A stretch of 64,000 bases of DNA from Ridgeia piscesae (GCA_025642075.2 JAODUO010000952.1:62001-126000); one strand, 5' to 3'. Shown: positions 12,781-28,000, numbered from the stretch's first letter. The notes: a model not told the origin generated them from the sequence alone. Numbers and translations are program-made.

Positions 12781-13270
12781 TTTGGTCAGTTATCACGAAA
12801 TGTTGACAACACTTTTTTTGTAATATAACCATTACAAAAACATACAGCACGGCATTGTAATGGTGGTCATGGCCTCGTTGACAGGTACCATGGGAACCCA
12901 ACTTTTACATGTATATCTTCAAAATTATGGAAGATACTCGCAAATAAAGGGTATTTTTGACCCATTTTTTTTCTGTAGTACTATTACACTAACACGAATT
13001 ATGCATTAACCAATAATCACAGGTGTGTGGCTTCTTTACCCATTTAACGGTATGTAGTTCGACATAGAGTCTTCAAAAAATGTCAGTGTTTTGTTGAATG
13101 GGTGCTTTATCCAAACAGTATATGTGGTGGGGTAGTTGGCTGATACTGAGTGTATGCACATTTTCAACAAAGCGTATGCAAGGGTAAAAAATAAAGTACA
13201 AAAATACTAATTGTATCTATGTGTTGATAGTTCCATTTAGATAAAACCTGTATAGGTTAAATTGGCTTCC

Positions 13271-13302
<32 letters not shown>

Positions 13303-16300
13303 CGGTCAGTTATCACGAAACATCGACAGAATTTGCTTTACGGGGGTAAATGTAGAATTCAATATTTCACGTTTTGCTTTTAGTCACTAATAAACAACAT
13401 GTCAAGGTACACGGGAAATAAATTTGGGTAGCTTAAATAATAAAAGCGGCTATTTGGCATCGCTTTGAAGTTGTGTCTGTGTTGCGCGATACCGAGCATA
13501 TGCATGCACATTGTGTATTTAATATACATGTTGTGGTATTTCATTTTTCCGCTATGTGTTTTCGTTTATTTTTTGAGCATATAACAGATTTATGGTTCAA
13601 AATGGACAGCAGTGACAACGTTTGAAAAACCTTGTTTTATTTTCATACAATTTATATATACAAATAGCATTTGTTAGATTTTTCTCACTTCTTCTAAGAC
13701 AAAATTATATCAATTTGTTGCAAAAGCATAATATAGACTGCAGTATTAATGTTTTCATTAATGATAATTCTGCCATGAAAATAAATTTGTTTACTAATAT
13801 AAGCCTTTAATGGTCCAGTTTATTATTAAATCACATGCTTCTTTAAAAACAAAAGATTTTGAATCTGATTTCATCTATCACCAGTGAATCTCTTTTCCAA
13901 CATTATTGAATAATAAGAAATTACTTATGTTCATAAAAAATAAATAAATTAAAAACAAAAGGGTTCAACTTGACTAGTGAGCAGTGTACATTATCCCCAC
14001 ACATGGACATGTGCTGAATGATGCCAGACTCATGCATACACAATTGTTCTACTACATGTATTCAGATAAATGTGTTCATGTTTAATTTCCATTAAGTTTT
14101 TACATATTATTAAAATATCTAGATAGCAGTCAGTATAGGAATTATTTAGCAAGATTAACTTCTTACCTATATACCCAGGTAGGTGAAAATATCAGCATGA
14201 ATTAATGAAAGATGTTAAATTGGTGATGAAAATGGGTTTTTCATAAGAAGTTTAAGATATTAATTGTTGCTCTTAAATAAAACAACATTCAGAATTATTT
14301 CTTGTATGTTTATTGATAAACATTTGACATATTTACTGGAACCGAGTTCAGGTTCTTTCTCGACATTCACAGCCACTGAAAGACACTGAAAGAGACTTCT
14401 GAAGCTCTGTACTCAAGGTAAATATAAAGATTACTGCAAACATCAGAATGAAATAAGTACAAAGATCCATGATGCAAAGAAGGCAAGGGAATATAACCTG
14501 CTTTTGTCTGAACAAGAGTCTGAAGAAAAAGAGGCAAGAGAATGTGAGCAATCGAATAGCCAAATGTCGAGCCCTGAAAAAGGCAAGAGTAAATAACAAT
14601 GCCAGTTGGCAAAAGCAACAACAAAAACAAACAGACTGTGTTGGATCCGTCACTCCCACCAACTCTGAAAGGGAGGAAAGCTGTCATGCGAAAACTGTAC
14701 AGCACAGTTCAAATTGAGGCCTCTGATCAAAAACAATCTTATCTATGACAAAGCCAGATGAACACAAAGGTGCTATTCCTGTGGTCCACATTGAAGCAGG
14801 CAAGTTGTTCTATGCTAGAAATAACAACATGTTTAGTTAGTATTTATAATAAAACTTGCATGTAAGTGGTCTTGCAAAATAATTGTAAAGGCAACTTTTA
14901 TGAAAAACAATCACCTTGTGTATTTCTTTTAAAACTATGAAATCTTTCTGGAATTAAAACACCAAGTTCAAGTGTGCATTACTTCTTTTACAATTATACA
15001 ATATTTTAGAAGGTTAATGTATTTTTAAATGTAATATTGTGTGTTACCTAAATTACAGACTGAAAAATTGATTTCCCTCAAGCTAAAATGTGCATAATGA
15101 TTTATCTGTGATAATGGATTTCATGTAACGCGAGTCACAGTAACGCGAGTCATGCTGATTATCTAATATATTTGTATATTATTGAGAACATTTCAAATCA
15201 CTAATGCCATTTATTGAAACCTTATTTATTTGTGTATCACACAAGGGTATTTATTGTTTTGTATCATTTATACTTTGAGGAGAAACTTGTCATGTATCAA
15301 GTGACGATTTTGGATTTTCCGTTTGCTGTAACGCGAGTCACGCTAAGATGAGATTCAAATAAAAATCATACTATGTAAACAAATTTTAATTTGTTGGCAT
15401 CATTTAATACCTTGTACCTTTAAGTTCCTCTATTCATAAGTTGAACTTTTAAAATACATTATTATAAGAGATATGTCAAAATAGTGTTCATGGAATAGTC
15501 AAAATATGTAACGCGAGTCACGTGGAAATGCCCAGTGTATAATAAATAAGAGCCAGGCCAAGTTGAGAATGACAGAGTACGAGCACCTGTGTTAAATAAA
15601 TGTTTGTTAATACATGTGTAATTGCCTATAACAAGTGAGAGACCAAAATAAAACAACCAACAGTAGAATTACCAGTATTTACATGCATAAAAGGCAGTCA
15701 TGGGGCCGAGTACATTTTCATGAGTACACTTAGTACGAGTACATTGCTGGTGGATGAGTACGAGTACGAGTACATTGCTAAAACCTGAGCACAAGTACAC
15801 TTTTAAAAATATTAAATAATACTGTACTTTAACATTATTATTAATCTAATTTATATAACTCAACACAACTGTATACATAATGGTTATTACTGATCATTTT
15901 TTAAAGGAATATTGTACAAACTTGCACATAGGTGGTACCACAAAATGGCTAAGCAGCAGTAGAAAGTAGTTTTATACTTCAACTCTTTTAAGTCACCTAC
16001 CAACTACCGGTAGGAACATGTAAACCAATCATCAAGTATGTTTGATATTTGAGAAAACATTTGCCAATCTAGTTGAGATGTGTCTTTAAAGGGAATAACA
16101 ACACCTAGTGCATGAATTCATATTATAGTACATGCTTTTATATATTTCCATACACACTAAGCGATAAATAATAAAAAATAAACGAATTTGAAATTCCACA
16201 CTTTATGCAATGCCTGTGTACTTTTTCATATATGCAAATTTTTGCTGCGCTTTCTGTATGCCCAGTTGTGACGTCAGACAGGCCATGTACTGGCATCAGG

Positions 16301-18658
16301 CACACTGTTTCTTTGCATTCAGAGCATCTTTACATGCATAACTTTTGGGTCAAAACGAGCGATATTCTGAGTATCGAGATAACCGCAATCTTCAGTTCAT
16401 TTTGATTCAAAGTTAATATTCTATCGATTGCAGCCACCGTGCCATAATCCAGTTGAGGACAGATACATTACAAACAGATAGTTTTTATTTAACACAAGAA
16501 ATGAATGTTGTGTATAAGCTATAAAATAACCCTGGCTCAACTGGTAGATGCGTTTGTTATGCGTGTTTACAATCCGAAAAACCATATACCATTTCTGTGT
16601 GAAATGAAATGTTTGTAATGTTTGTGTCCTAGCGCGACTATCTTCAGTGGGCTACAATTGAACACAATTACTTATAAAACAAGCCGAAGAACCTGAGGCT
16701 TCCGAGAAACCTCTGGTTTCAATTTTGTAAAAAAAACTCATTCGTGTGAACCGTAAGATACTTTGTTCCCTGTGATGACTAGTGTTTGCATTACATCAGA
16801 ATATCACACAATAATTTATTATGATGCTTGTTTCGATCCACAAACTATCCTTGTAAACATGCGATACGTAGAAAGGGTCCACCTGTCATCTTTGACGCCA
16901 CAATACCACGTGATCGTCAGGCTAATTAACTTTCAGCTTTCCATGGGAATCGCTATGCTGACGGGTTTAAAACCATATTTTTACTACAAATGTACTTATA
17001 TTTATTTTTTAATGTTACATACATACCTAATTTTTATGTATACATGGAAAACAAATTTTAGATTAAGCCTTGTTTCTATTTCCTTTAATGAACACAAATT
17101 ATGAGTTGGCAACCAGTCAGTGGATACCCCTAGCCCAGGGTTCCTGTCCCATCCCCCTACTGCCATGCACTGAAAGCCAGGTGGCCGGATCCAGGACAAA
17201 ACCCCAATGGACAAACAAGGATGTGAAATTGCTATACATAATATTATACATGTGTGCATGCATGTGTGCACGTAGGCATACATCTAAAATCAACTGTTGA
17301 GATTTTGTCCACATTTGTTATAAGCGGGTGGGGTTTTGTCCATTGGGATTTTTTCTTCACACCAGGTGGCCTGCTAAATCATAGCTAATTGGTATTCTAT
17401 CAAATAAGCTATTACTTCAATGCAAGTTGAGTTTATTTTGATGCAGAGATGGAATGATTACAATACAAATGTAATCGAGTTACTCAGGATGAGGATGATT
17501 ACTATGAAGATGCATGCATATGAGTACTCGAGTAAGAGTACAATTACCTTATAATGTACCATGATTACTTTCATGATTAATGAATATCCTGTTTCTATCT
17601 TAAAGGCAACCTCCATGGAATCCCTAGGTGTCATTCATTTTCTGTTGCTGTGTCAATATCTAGTTCTAACTGATTACTGCTATCCAGATGTTGTTATTAT
17701 TAATAATAAGACGACTTTCTTGTGTATTGAATAAATAATTTAATACTGGATTGATACTCATGGTGTCCATATATCATGATACTACAAATTAGAGGTATCA
17801 TACTGTAACAAATAGCATGCAAGTCTTATAATGAGTGCCAATTTAGTGGTGGTCTGACATTCAATTATGTCAATGAAGTATCAAGATGGAAAAATTAACT
17901 TACAGAAATATTGTAATATTTTAATTGATATATTAAGTATTGAACCAGCAGGATATACACTATTCAGTAAATCAGTATTGCACGACTCATGATCTAGCCT
18001 GCCAATAACGAAATAACATCTGTTGGTGGAATAGAACACAAGTGTTTATTTGTTTATAGTTCAAAGCATTCAGCACCCACTGCCACTGAGTAAACAGCCG
18101 AGTCTTTTTATTATTTGTCATGTTTCTGTTAATTATATGCTCATTCATAAGCCGTCACGCAAGGACAGTCAAATGAAATGTTTGTATGTAATGTTTTGGA
18201 TGTGGATTTTGGTCATGCCAAAGTAAAACAATCAACAGTAGAACTACACATATTTACATGCACAAAGGGATGTGATGTCATCAAATACCAGACAAAATAT
18301 GGGCTGCACTTCTATGCCTAGCCATTAGCAGTTATCTACTCTCTGTCCACTTGTCTAGGGTAGGTGCTAACTGACTGAAAGAAAGGACAAGGTCAAAAGT
18401 AGTATTTGCTAAGGGAGTTAATGAGCCTTGCCAGTGTCATCCCCTTTGTTCCAGATCAGCTATCAATGGCCATAATTCCCAGAGGGCATTTGTAAATCTT
18501 AGTCTGGTTTAAAGTTGATACCAAACTAATTACACTGTATATTTATGTGGTTGAAATGTGCATGTAGTTCATTAATAATATAAAAGCATGACAGCAACAA
18601 TCAATAGCATACATAAAACATAACTGCATTGTAATGGAATTGCATTTAAAAGCAACAC

Positions 18659-18705
<47 letters not shown>

Positions 18706-18988
18706 TTACACAATTGTCTCACAGAAAGATTTAGTTGAAACAGGTCCACCTTCTGTCGAATCAACAACAACAAATATTGTTGTAATTAAAAACATGATGC
18801 ATTTATCTCAAATTCTGATCTGAAGGATTGGGAACAAATAATTTAATTTATGGTTTCTGAATCAAATATAAATATGATCCATTTAAGAATATCAAATGTC
18901 CCCTTTTAAAATGTCAAATACACATGATCAAATACAATAACAACATTTCAAATCCAGGGGATCATATTAAAACTGATATCCAATTCAA

Positions 18989-19043
<55 letters not shown>

Positions 19044-22000
19044 CAAATGGGACAAACACATAATAGTTGTGAATTTAGACAGGTTTACAGTTTACACTTA
19101 AACATAATAGACAGGGATTTACCAGCTAACCGCCCAGACCCAGTCAGGATTCTGGATGTAGGAACCATGACCAGTCATTCACACCATATTGATAGAGCAA
19201 ACAGTACAGGTGGGGGCTGTGGCATGGCTTCTAAAATTACAAAGCAAGATGTTAGGGGATGCTTATCTACTGCAGTGCTTCCCAGGGACTGTCACAGTAT
19301 AACTTTGTACTGGACCCATGAAATTTTTGTGAAGGACACTTTGGTAATGGACATTTTGGTAACAGCATATTTTGGTAAAACATTTTGGTAAAACTACTGA
19401 ACATAATCTGTAGAGATGTCAGTCAGTTAAACCATTTGTAAATTAGGATTGTCCAGACTCCAGACAGGGAACTTGTCTTCCCACCTGCAGTCAGGCATGG
19501 TGAAAGGTACATAGTGCTTGCCTCTGAAGGGAACATGGCTTCCAAATAGCAGTGGTGGTGGCTAGAGTGTTCAACCACCACAGCCAACCAGTGGCTAGCA
19601 GGACACATTTAAATCCAGACACATAAGGTGAAGCTATACATGTGAACATGGAGCTATCAACAACAACCAGGGGAAAAGCAAAGCTTTTGTGGAATGGCTA
19701 TGCATATACCAAGCATATGATGTAAGACCACAATAAGGTGCTCATCCGCCATTCCCCAACCAAAGAGTACCATTTAAAAGCAGCATTATGCAGGTTGTCT
19801 GAATTTCTATGAGCACATATGTAGTGTGGAGTGATTAGAAATGATGTTTTCATGCAGCGTGGCATCAGAGCTGTCAAATTCCAACAGCTGTCAGTCGGTG
19901 CATTTCTGCGTATTAATACAGTTATCATTTTGCTTTTTTGCTCGCCCATGTAAAGTGTGGCTTAATGCAAGTGGGGTTGGGGTATCATTTGTCTGACGCA
20001 AGAGATACGTTCTACTGTGTATCACGAATACGATTCCATCATGTAACGTGTATATTCCTGAATACATGTCCCACATTTCAGCGCTCTACATACAATTTAA
20101 TAGAAATTACCATCGAAAGACACTGCCGGGCCTTTCAATGTTGCAGAAATTTACGAGAAACTGGCCTGTGATTTTGTGCCCTCCTGTGGACGTATATATA
20201 TATATATGATGTACAGTTCATAATTGCATCATACAATTAAGCAAAGTTTGTGAGCATTACATTTTACTGAAATTCGTGAAATTTTGTGGTTTAAAAATAT
20301 GACTTCTGTATTTTTATGGGGAAATTTACATTTTGTAAAAAAAAAATGGTCAAACAATATATGTCTCCAATATTCTCTATATGTTACTGTCAGATCGGTA
20401 AGAGACTATGGCAGACTGTTTGTTGTGTACAGTGCCATTTGTTTCAGGTGAACGTCAGTTTCTGAATAAACGTGTTTCAACCCACACAAGGTGCTGTTTA
20501 TCTTGGAGGGGTGCAACGTTTGATGACGCATATTATAATTATTATAATTATTATCGAGATGGTGGCAATTTCCCTAGACAGTTAATCTAGCTATATGTCA
20601 TTCTTGATGTATTACTAATTTTTGTGAACTTTTGAGGTTTTCGGCCAATCTATTTAATGTAAGACCACAATAAGGTGCTCATCCGCCATTCCCCGACCAA
20701 AGAGTACCATTTAAAAGCAGCATTATGCAGGTTGTCTGAATTTCTGTGAGCACATATGTAGTGTGAAGTGATTAGAAATGATGTTTTCGTGCTGCGTGGC
20801 ATCAGAGCTGTCAAATTATGACAGCTGTCAGTCGGTGCATTTCTGCGTATTAATACAGTTGTCATTTTGCTTGGTGATGTAATCAGGGGCAATCCGTGGG
20901 TGTTTCAAGCAGAAATGGAGGGGTGTAAGGTTTGAAAGAAGTTTGTGGGAGCCTGAGGTATTAAAAATTCACAAATTTTTCACAGAACTTCTTTCTATGG
21001 AGGGTAAATAACAAATTGTCAATAACAGAGCTGATCAAGATTAGTAGGAAATGAAGGAAACGTTATAATGGTCGCCTATGGAAAATGTAAATGTGGTCTG
21101 ACTCCATATAGAGAAAAATGGCATGATAAGGTGGCATTGTACATGTCGTGCAAGCAAACCCTGTTCTGTTAGTGCGTACACCGACTTGCTACCAGCAAAT
21201 CCAGTGTTGAAAACCGACCACAAACACTGTCCTGAACCTGTGAAGCTAGAGGTTGACTGATGCTGTTCAGAAATGCATATACGTGCTGTTGCAAGTAACA
21301 AACCACCAGCTGGTATTTACACTGACAACATCACAGCGTTGACAGATGCAGCTAAGGCGATTCTACCGAGTGTTGACATGTGTAGGTGCACGATTGTCAG
21401 AAACCAAAATGCCATGTTACCAAGATGTTCTATTACCAAAATGTCTGTTACCAAAATGTCCAGTTACTGAAATGTCCAGTTACCGATATGTCCTGTTACC
21501 AAAATGTATGTTAACAAAATGTCAACTACCAAAGTGTCCTTTACCAAAATGTCTAGATACCCGTTGTACTACCAGTACTACAGTCTGCAGGTTCAGGAGA
21601 TGTTGGCCAGCTTCTCTGGGGAGAGAAAGTATTAATTGGGGAAATCTGACTGAATATTTACTTAACTGAAATGCTAAACAGTAATAGAAAATTAATAGCT
21701 CAGTTAATATTACATTTAGTAGATTACAGAACTAATACTGCCATTAGTATATGTGTAATATATTTGCTGGCCACTATTCATATGACAAAACATTTAATTG
21801 TGAGAAGTAACCGTACTTGAGTACTAGTCTGATTACTCAGAAAATATGATTACTCCATCTCTGTTTTGATGCATATTTAGTTATCTTTAAAGTGGGGTGA
21901 CTGATATATTGTCACTTGTAGGTGACAAACATCAAATTAATATTCTGAATTTTTTTAATTAAATATACGCTTTCTTGATATCTACGGCATTCTGGTCACT

Positions 22001-25000
22001 TGGCTGGTTGACTGGAATCTTGACAAAAATCTACTAATGAAATTCATACAGATTGGCTGTGTTTCTGGTCATGTCATATGGATAACCAGATAAATTATCT
22101 TTAAAATGATGTGACCGGTTAAAGATATATTGTCACGCATAAGAGAAAATTGACAAAAATAAAAAATAACATTCTAGACAACTATAGAGTGAAAATTCAT
22201 ACACTTTATTTATATTGCATGCAGCATTCACATAACATGGCTGTGTTTTTGGTCATCCATCTCATATGAAATGTCAATTAGGTGATTATGGTGAAGAGAT
22301 GAGGCAGTGGATGATTCACCAATACACATTTCATTCATAATTACAACTTACAAAAGGTTCTTGCATGTAACAAGTTCAATGTGAAATTGCTCTTGTGTAT
22401 ATATGTATCATACACTATGTATGTATTTTGTTCATGTATGTATACATTGAGAAAGTCTGGTCACCCCTAAGCTGAGGACTGGGATTATCCAAATTTGCTA
22501 TAAGTGGATGGGGTATTGCCCTTGCAGTGGTAAACATGTGCTGCAATTATCTGTCTTGCAATTACAGTATTCTACTGTTTACTTGAGCTTTATGAACCAA
22601 TGCAAACATCCATGAATGATAGATTGTGCTATTATATTAGTAAACTTATCCACCAATTCAAAAATAGCAGATAAAGCAAACGTGTATTGTGTAATAACAG
22701 TAATAGGCACAACATAAATTTAGCAACACAAACATAAATATTTGAGCTCCAATACCTGTAGTCTAACAATAAATTCCACTCAAATCACATTGACAGCTGA
22801 TATTTCCAATACTTTGTTGACTTTTAAATACAGACTTATCTTTTTACCTAGGTCGCACCATGTTGAAACATGACATGTCATACGCGAGCGACCAGAGTTT
22901 TCAGAGTGGTGAGGACTCTGCTTTTGGCAGTGGCCCAGCGAGCTCAGCCCCAACAGAAACACACTCACCAAAGGTACGCATCAATCTAGAGATTTAAAAA
23001 ATAAAGGTAAGTTCTTCTAAACATGGTATCTGATCAACAGGACTGCTCAGAGCACTTGAACACTTTCCACACTAAATCATCAATTTGCATGACCGGTCTT
23101 GATGCAAGTTAGGTAAAATTGACAATTCTGAGTTTTTTCATGCATTTCTGTGTAATTTATTGGTGTTTGTTAAAGTGCTATACATTTGTTCAAACAATTT
23201 TATGAATGCATTTAAATTGTGTTTCAATTTTACCTTCACTTATTGAATAATGTAAATGCATTCTAATTTGTTTGTAATTATTTATATTATGTAAGAGAAT
23301 ATCAAATATAATATAACATCTGAAAAAATCTCATAACAGGATTTAGGATAATATTATAATGAGTCAATTTATGCAATGTTTATTATTTATCTGATTTGAA
23401 ATAAAAAGGTTGATAGTTTTGCCACTAAGGAACATACATATTGCCTGTTTCTTCTAGTACACATTGAACTGCCTCACAGCCTCTGTGGTCTAACGAGAGA
23501 TGGAGCTAGTTAAATTATTTAGAAACAAGTTGGTAGGAGACTTGAGTGGCTTATTGATATCCTTGCTCTATTCTTTCATTCATTTACATTGAACTATTGA
23601 ATCATGGACCTGAATCGAACTAATCTCATCTAACATTGAAGGTGCATTAGTACGGACATGTCAGAATTATACTCAGTTACAGGCAAACTGGTAAGCTATA
23701 TTACATAAGTTTTGTATGATGTAACCAGATATTATGTCCATTCCTTTTAAAATTCCTCTGGAAATATGGCGAGGTAATTGTGACGGCTCCTGTTTTGTAT
23801 TTATACAGCCCACTTAGATCTATGGTACACTTAGATCTATGCGCTTTCTCATTGGAGTGTTGGCCAGTTCAGGGTTTCCAGCATGGAAACTGTTACTACA
23901 GGTGTATTAGTTTTACCCTGCAGGGCTTGCTTTATGTAGGACCAAATTATTGCCAGTCACATGTTTTGGTGAACACATGGATGTTTACTGTTAAGCCAGT
24001 TTACAAACTTTAAATGTGTCTGATCACCTAAAATGGACTACAAACACACATGTGACAACATTTACACTCAATTTTGAGGCATAGCATTTTTTGCTCCCTA
24101 ATTTTTTACCCGTCCACCCATATTTCTACCCATCTACAACTGTTTTTACCCGTCCAAATGATGGGTGGATGGGTCTCTGCATAAAGCTATGTTACCCAGT
24201 ACATGCTTAATGGAATCTATTACTATCACATATGGAGCAATTACCTATTACTTTTATATTTTTCATGGCATAATATACGGTATGCGTGTACATTTGTAAC
24301 TCAACAAAACAATTTTTAGTAAATATCTACTAATAAGGTGCATGTTTAACGATATGATTAAACCATTATGCTAGCAAGTCCCTGATGCCAGCGTCACACA
24401 GATGCAGTTATTGCAGTAACATTAAATCCAGCTTGATTTATAAACACATCTGCAGTTGATCAATAAACGACTGTAGTTAGTGTAGTATAATAAAGTTTGA
24501 TGATAAATGCCATTGTCATAAAATATTATTGTTGCATTTTTTAGTTATACACCCAAAGTAATGTTTCTTGGAAATAGCATAGTGAATTAGCAACACATAG
24601 AGGTGAACTTGTAGCAACACTTCCAATTGAATATATTTTACCATTGATAATGTTTATTGTTGTTTCCAGTCATGCTATAATTATGATTGTTTGATAATGT
24701 CCTGTTCTTTTTTATCTTATACACTGACATGTCATTACTAATGATAGCATAAATCATCATTTACATGCTGACGACACACAAGTTGTGTACATCAACTTCA
24801 CCAATTGATACCCAGACATCTGTGTCAGCTTTAAATGACTGCCTCACTGACATCTTGTCGGGGATGGAATCAAGTGAATTGAAGCTTTATGTCGATAAAA
24901 CTGATCAAATTATTATTGGTACAAAACAATGAAACAAGATTGTTTACTACTTTCCAGTAAAGTTACTTGGTAATGATACATCACCATCTGATACCGTTCA

Positions 25001-28000
25001 GAATTTTTTTACAGTGATTTCTGCTTTCACCAGTACATTTCACAAGTATACAAATCATGTTTTTGTCACATCAAATCCGGGGTGATTTTTCGTTATCAAT
25101 TGCTAAAACAATATCGATAGCTCTGATTAAAGTGGACTTGACTACTTATCTAAACTTCAGTGTATACTGTATACAGAATTGCTTAACACGTGTGATATCA
25201 TAGATATAAATATAAAGGGATCGCCAACTCCGAATGGCGGGAAAATATGTTTGAATTTTCGCAGCGCCGGGTGTCATAGAAAGTAAAAACCATGGACGCT
25301 CACTGTTCCAACAGTGGCAACACGGAAGAGACCGGATTCTGTAGCAATTTCCGAACTTCAGGATGTACTTGAGGTAAGGTTAAATCGGAAAATCATAATA
25401 TAATATAGATAGTTTATTGTCAATTTTTTTTAAACATGCGAAAGACCAAAACAATACGAGCGATATTATAGGCATCACTCATTGTCTAATATCAGTCGGT
25501 CTTTCTGTCAGAAATACTGGGCACTACAGGACTTGTATATCCAAAGTTTAGCCAATTAAGCATATATATATATATATAATAATAATATTTTGTCCCCATA
25601 TTTATTTATCATATACATTGATGATCTGAGCAATAAGCTAAATAGTGCACAACTGCTGCACTAATCATGTGTTCTATGCTGATGACAAATGTGTTATTGC
25701 TCCCAGGCCTAGTGGGCTTCAGGGTTTGCTGAACATATGTGCAAAGTTTGGGCTTGAAAATGATGTTGAATATAACCCTATCAAGTCGTTGTGTATGGTC
25801 TTCAAACCACGTGGTTTTAACCTGAAATGTTCAGATATATATATATGAACGTAAACAAGCTTGCATATGTCAAAGAAGCAAAATATTTAGGTGTCATAAT
25901 AACCTGAAAGATGACGGAGATATTTTGAGACATCTTCATAATTTTTATGCTAGGTCTAATAGCATTATCAGAAAATGTCACCACTGTTCTACGTCTGTTT
26001 CATGCATATTGCTGTACAACTTATTGTTGCCAATTATGGGTTAACTTCAATAAGGGCTCTTATTTAAAAGCTAAAGTTGCCTACAACAATATGCATAGAC
26101 AGATTTTGGGATATAGCCGACGGGACAGCGCGAGTAGCATGTTTGCTAATAATGCTATTGATACATTTGACGCCCTATTGCGTAAGAACATTTATGGTTT
26201 AAAAAACGCATTTTTAACATAAATAACGATTTGATTAGGGTTATGTGCAATTGCTTTGAAATAGTAAATGGCCCAATGTGGATTAGCTGGGCCAATTCGT
26301 TGTATACAGTAAATCTGTAAGATAGTCATCATGTCTCACACATAACTTTTATTATTATTTTTTATTATTATATATATTTTTAAGTCAGTAAGTTGTTTAT
26401 ATAACTTAGTTTTCAAACAGTATTTATTTACATGAATTAATTGCATATTTATTATACAATCACATCCTGTATATTGCTCATTATTTTATCTGTTCTACAA
26501 TTTCATAGTTATCTAACTTATAACCTTATTTATTTTTATCTATTAATTTGTTAACATATTTGATCTTTTATAGGCTACTTAAACTGATTATAACATCTTG
26601 GATGCTGATATGTAAACATTACATACAGTTACTATATTTCTCTTACATATTTCCACTTTAATATTAGTATTATATCTATATTATTTGTATTCTATTTTCA
26701 GTACAAGTCACAAGGAGTCACCACAGTGACAGCATCAACACTGAACAAGTGTTTGAAATTTGATGTCTTCTCATCTTTGTCAAAATAACTCATGGGCAGA
26801 GTTTCATCATTGTCAAGGCATATTAATTGCACCTGTCGATTGTATCATTAACCATACCTAACTCCTCATTCATTATATTTAAGGTCATGGAGGGGCTCAT
26901 CAGAACCAATCTTAGGTTTAGCAGAAGTAGAGCACGAGCAGATTATTGTGTTATGTTGGTGGTTTGGTTTTATGTCGATCAAAGAAATTCTGTTGTAATG
27001 ATGAGCACTGATTGTTAATCACATCATTAAAGGGGAGCGTGAATTATTTACAAGTAAACTGATGTTGACAGACTAAAGGTTTATGCGAGCGAAGGGATGT
27101 TATGATTTCTTTTTCTTGTGAATCTAGTTTTAGAAGTATTTTCTTCTTCAGATGATCACTCTTTGCAGTGTTATAGTGATTCTGTTTACAACAGAAGAGA
27201 TGTTGTATCCCTGTTTTATACATTTACATATTTTCATTATGTCATTGTGAAGTCACAGGCGCCTGTGCTCATGCACTAGTGCTGTTTCCATACCAGGTTT
27301 TGTTCGATACCGATCGATACCTGAATTTTGTTTGATACTTACGTTGTAAGTCTAATATTCATATAGAACACAGTTCCCAGTAGAAGAACAGTATGCAACA
27401 GAAGTAGTGCAGGTTCGATACCAGAATTCTTCGATATCGATCAATATATTGCTGGTTCGATACCAGAATTCTTATATATCAATCGATACCAGATTTTTAT
27501 TCGATACTCGAAATTTAAATTGTAAGTCTAATTCAATACAGTAGAGATCTTCAAGGAAACACACAATATCCACTTAGACTATGGGACAGAAACACACAAT
27601 TTTTAACTTATATGGAAATACCGGGGGTATGTGATAATTTTATAGTCATGCAAACAATTATTAATATGCAATTTTCATTTTATTTAAGTAAACAAACAAC
27701 AGTTGTAACTGTTTCAATATAATTGATTACTACCGGTGCTGTAAAACTAAAAAGTAATTGTAATATAACATTAACACAATAAAGCCAACTGCTATCAGAT
27801 ACCTTTTAATTATTTTAAATTAATAACAGTACTTCACCCCAGCTATTTGCAAATACACTATATAGCAGCTTAACTTCAAGTCAACATGTCTCCTAAAGTT
27901 ACCATCAACACGTACATCTGAAACATAACATACAAATAATATGTTATTGTTAAACACACCTATCACTTATAATAGTGCCAGCACAGCTGAACGCTCACTG

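Larger units (their letters stand above)
17436..21871. mobile_element. hAT-type DNA transposon (non-autonomous), with 8-bp target duplication
   Basis: The element body is 17444-21863. It starts CAGAGATGGAATGATTAC, and its far end, read on the other strand, is CAGAGATGGAGTAATCAT: terminal inverted repeats of hAT style. The direct repeats TTTTGATG at 17436-17443 and 21864-21871 are identical 8-bp target duplications, the diagnostic length for hAT. Near both ends are GAGTACT-type subterminal repeats. No transposase ORF was recognised inside. The 4.4-kb interior carries two (TA)n tracts, a 216-bp direct duplication and inverted ACCAAAATGT arrays, so it is probably composite. Confidence 0.75.

Noticed and set aside
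14348..14705. Two overlapping minus-strand hydrophobic ORFs
   Set aside because: They overlap a plus-strand KR-rich transposon-like fragment and are its reverse shadows.
16525..16590. tRNA gene suggested by TGGCTCAACTGGTAGATG
   Set aside because: There is an A-box match only. No B box, acceptor stem or anticodon arm could be folded.
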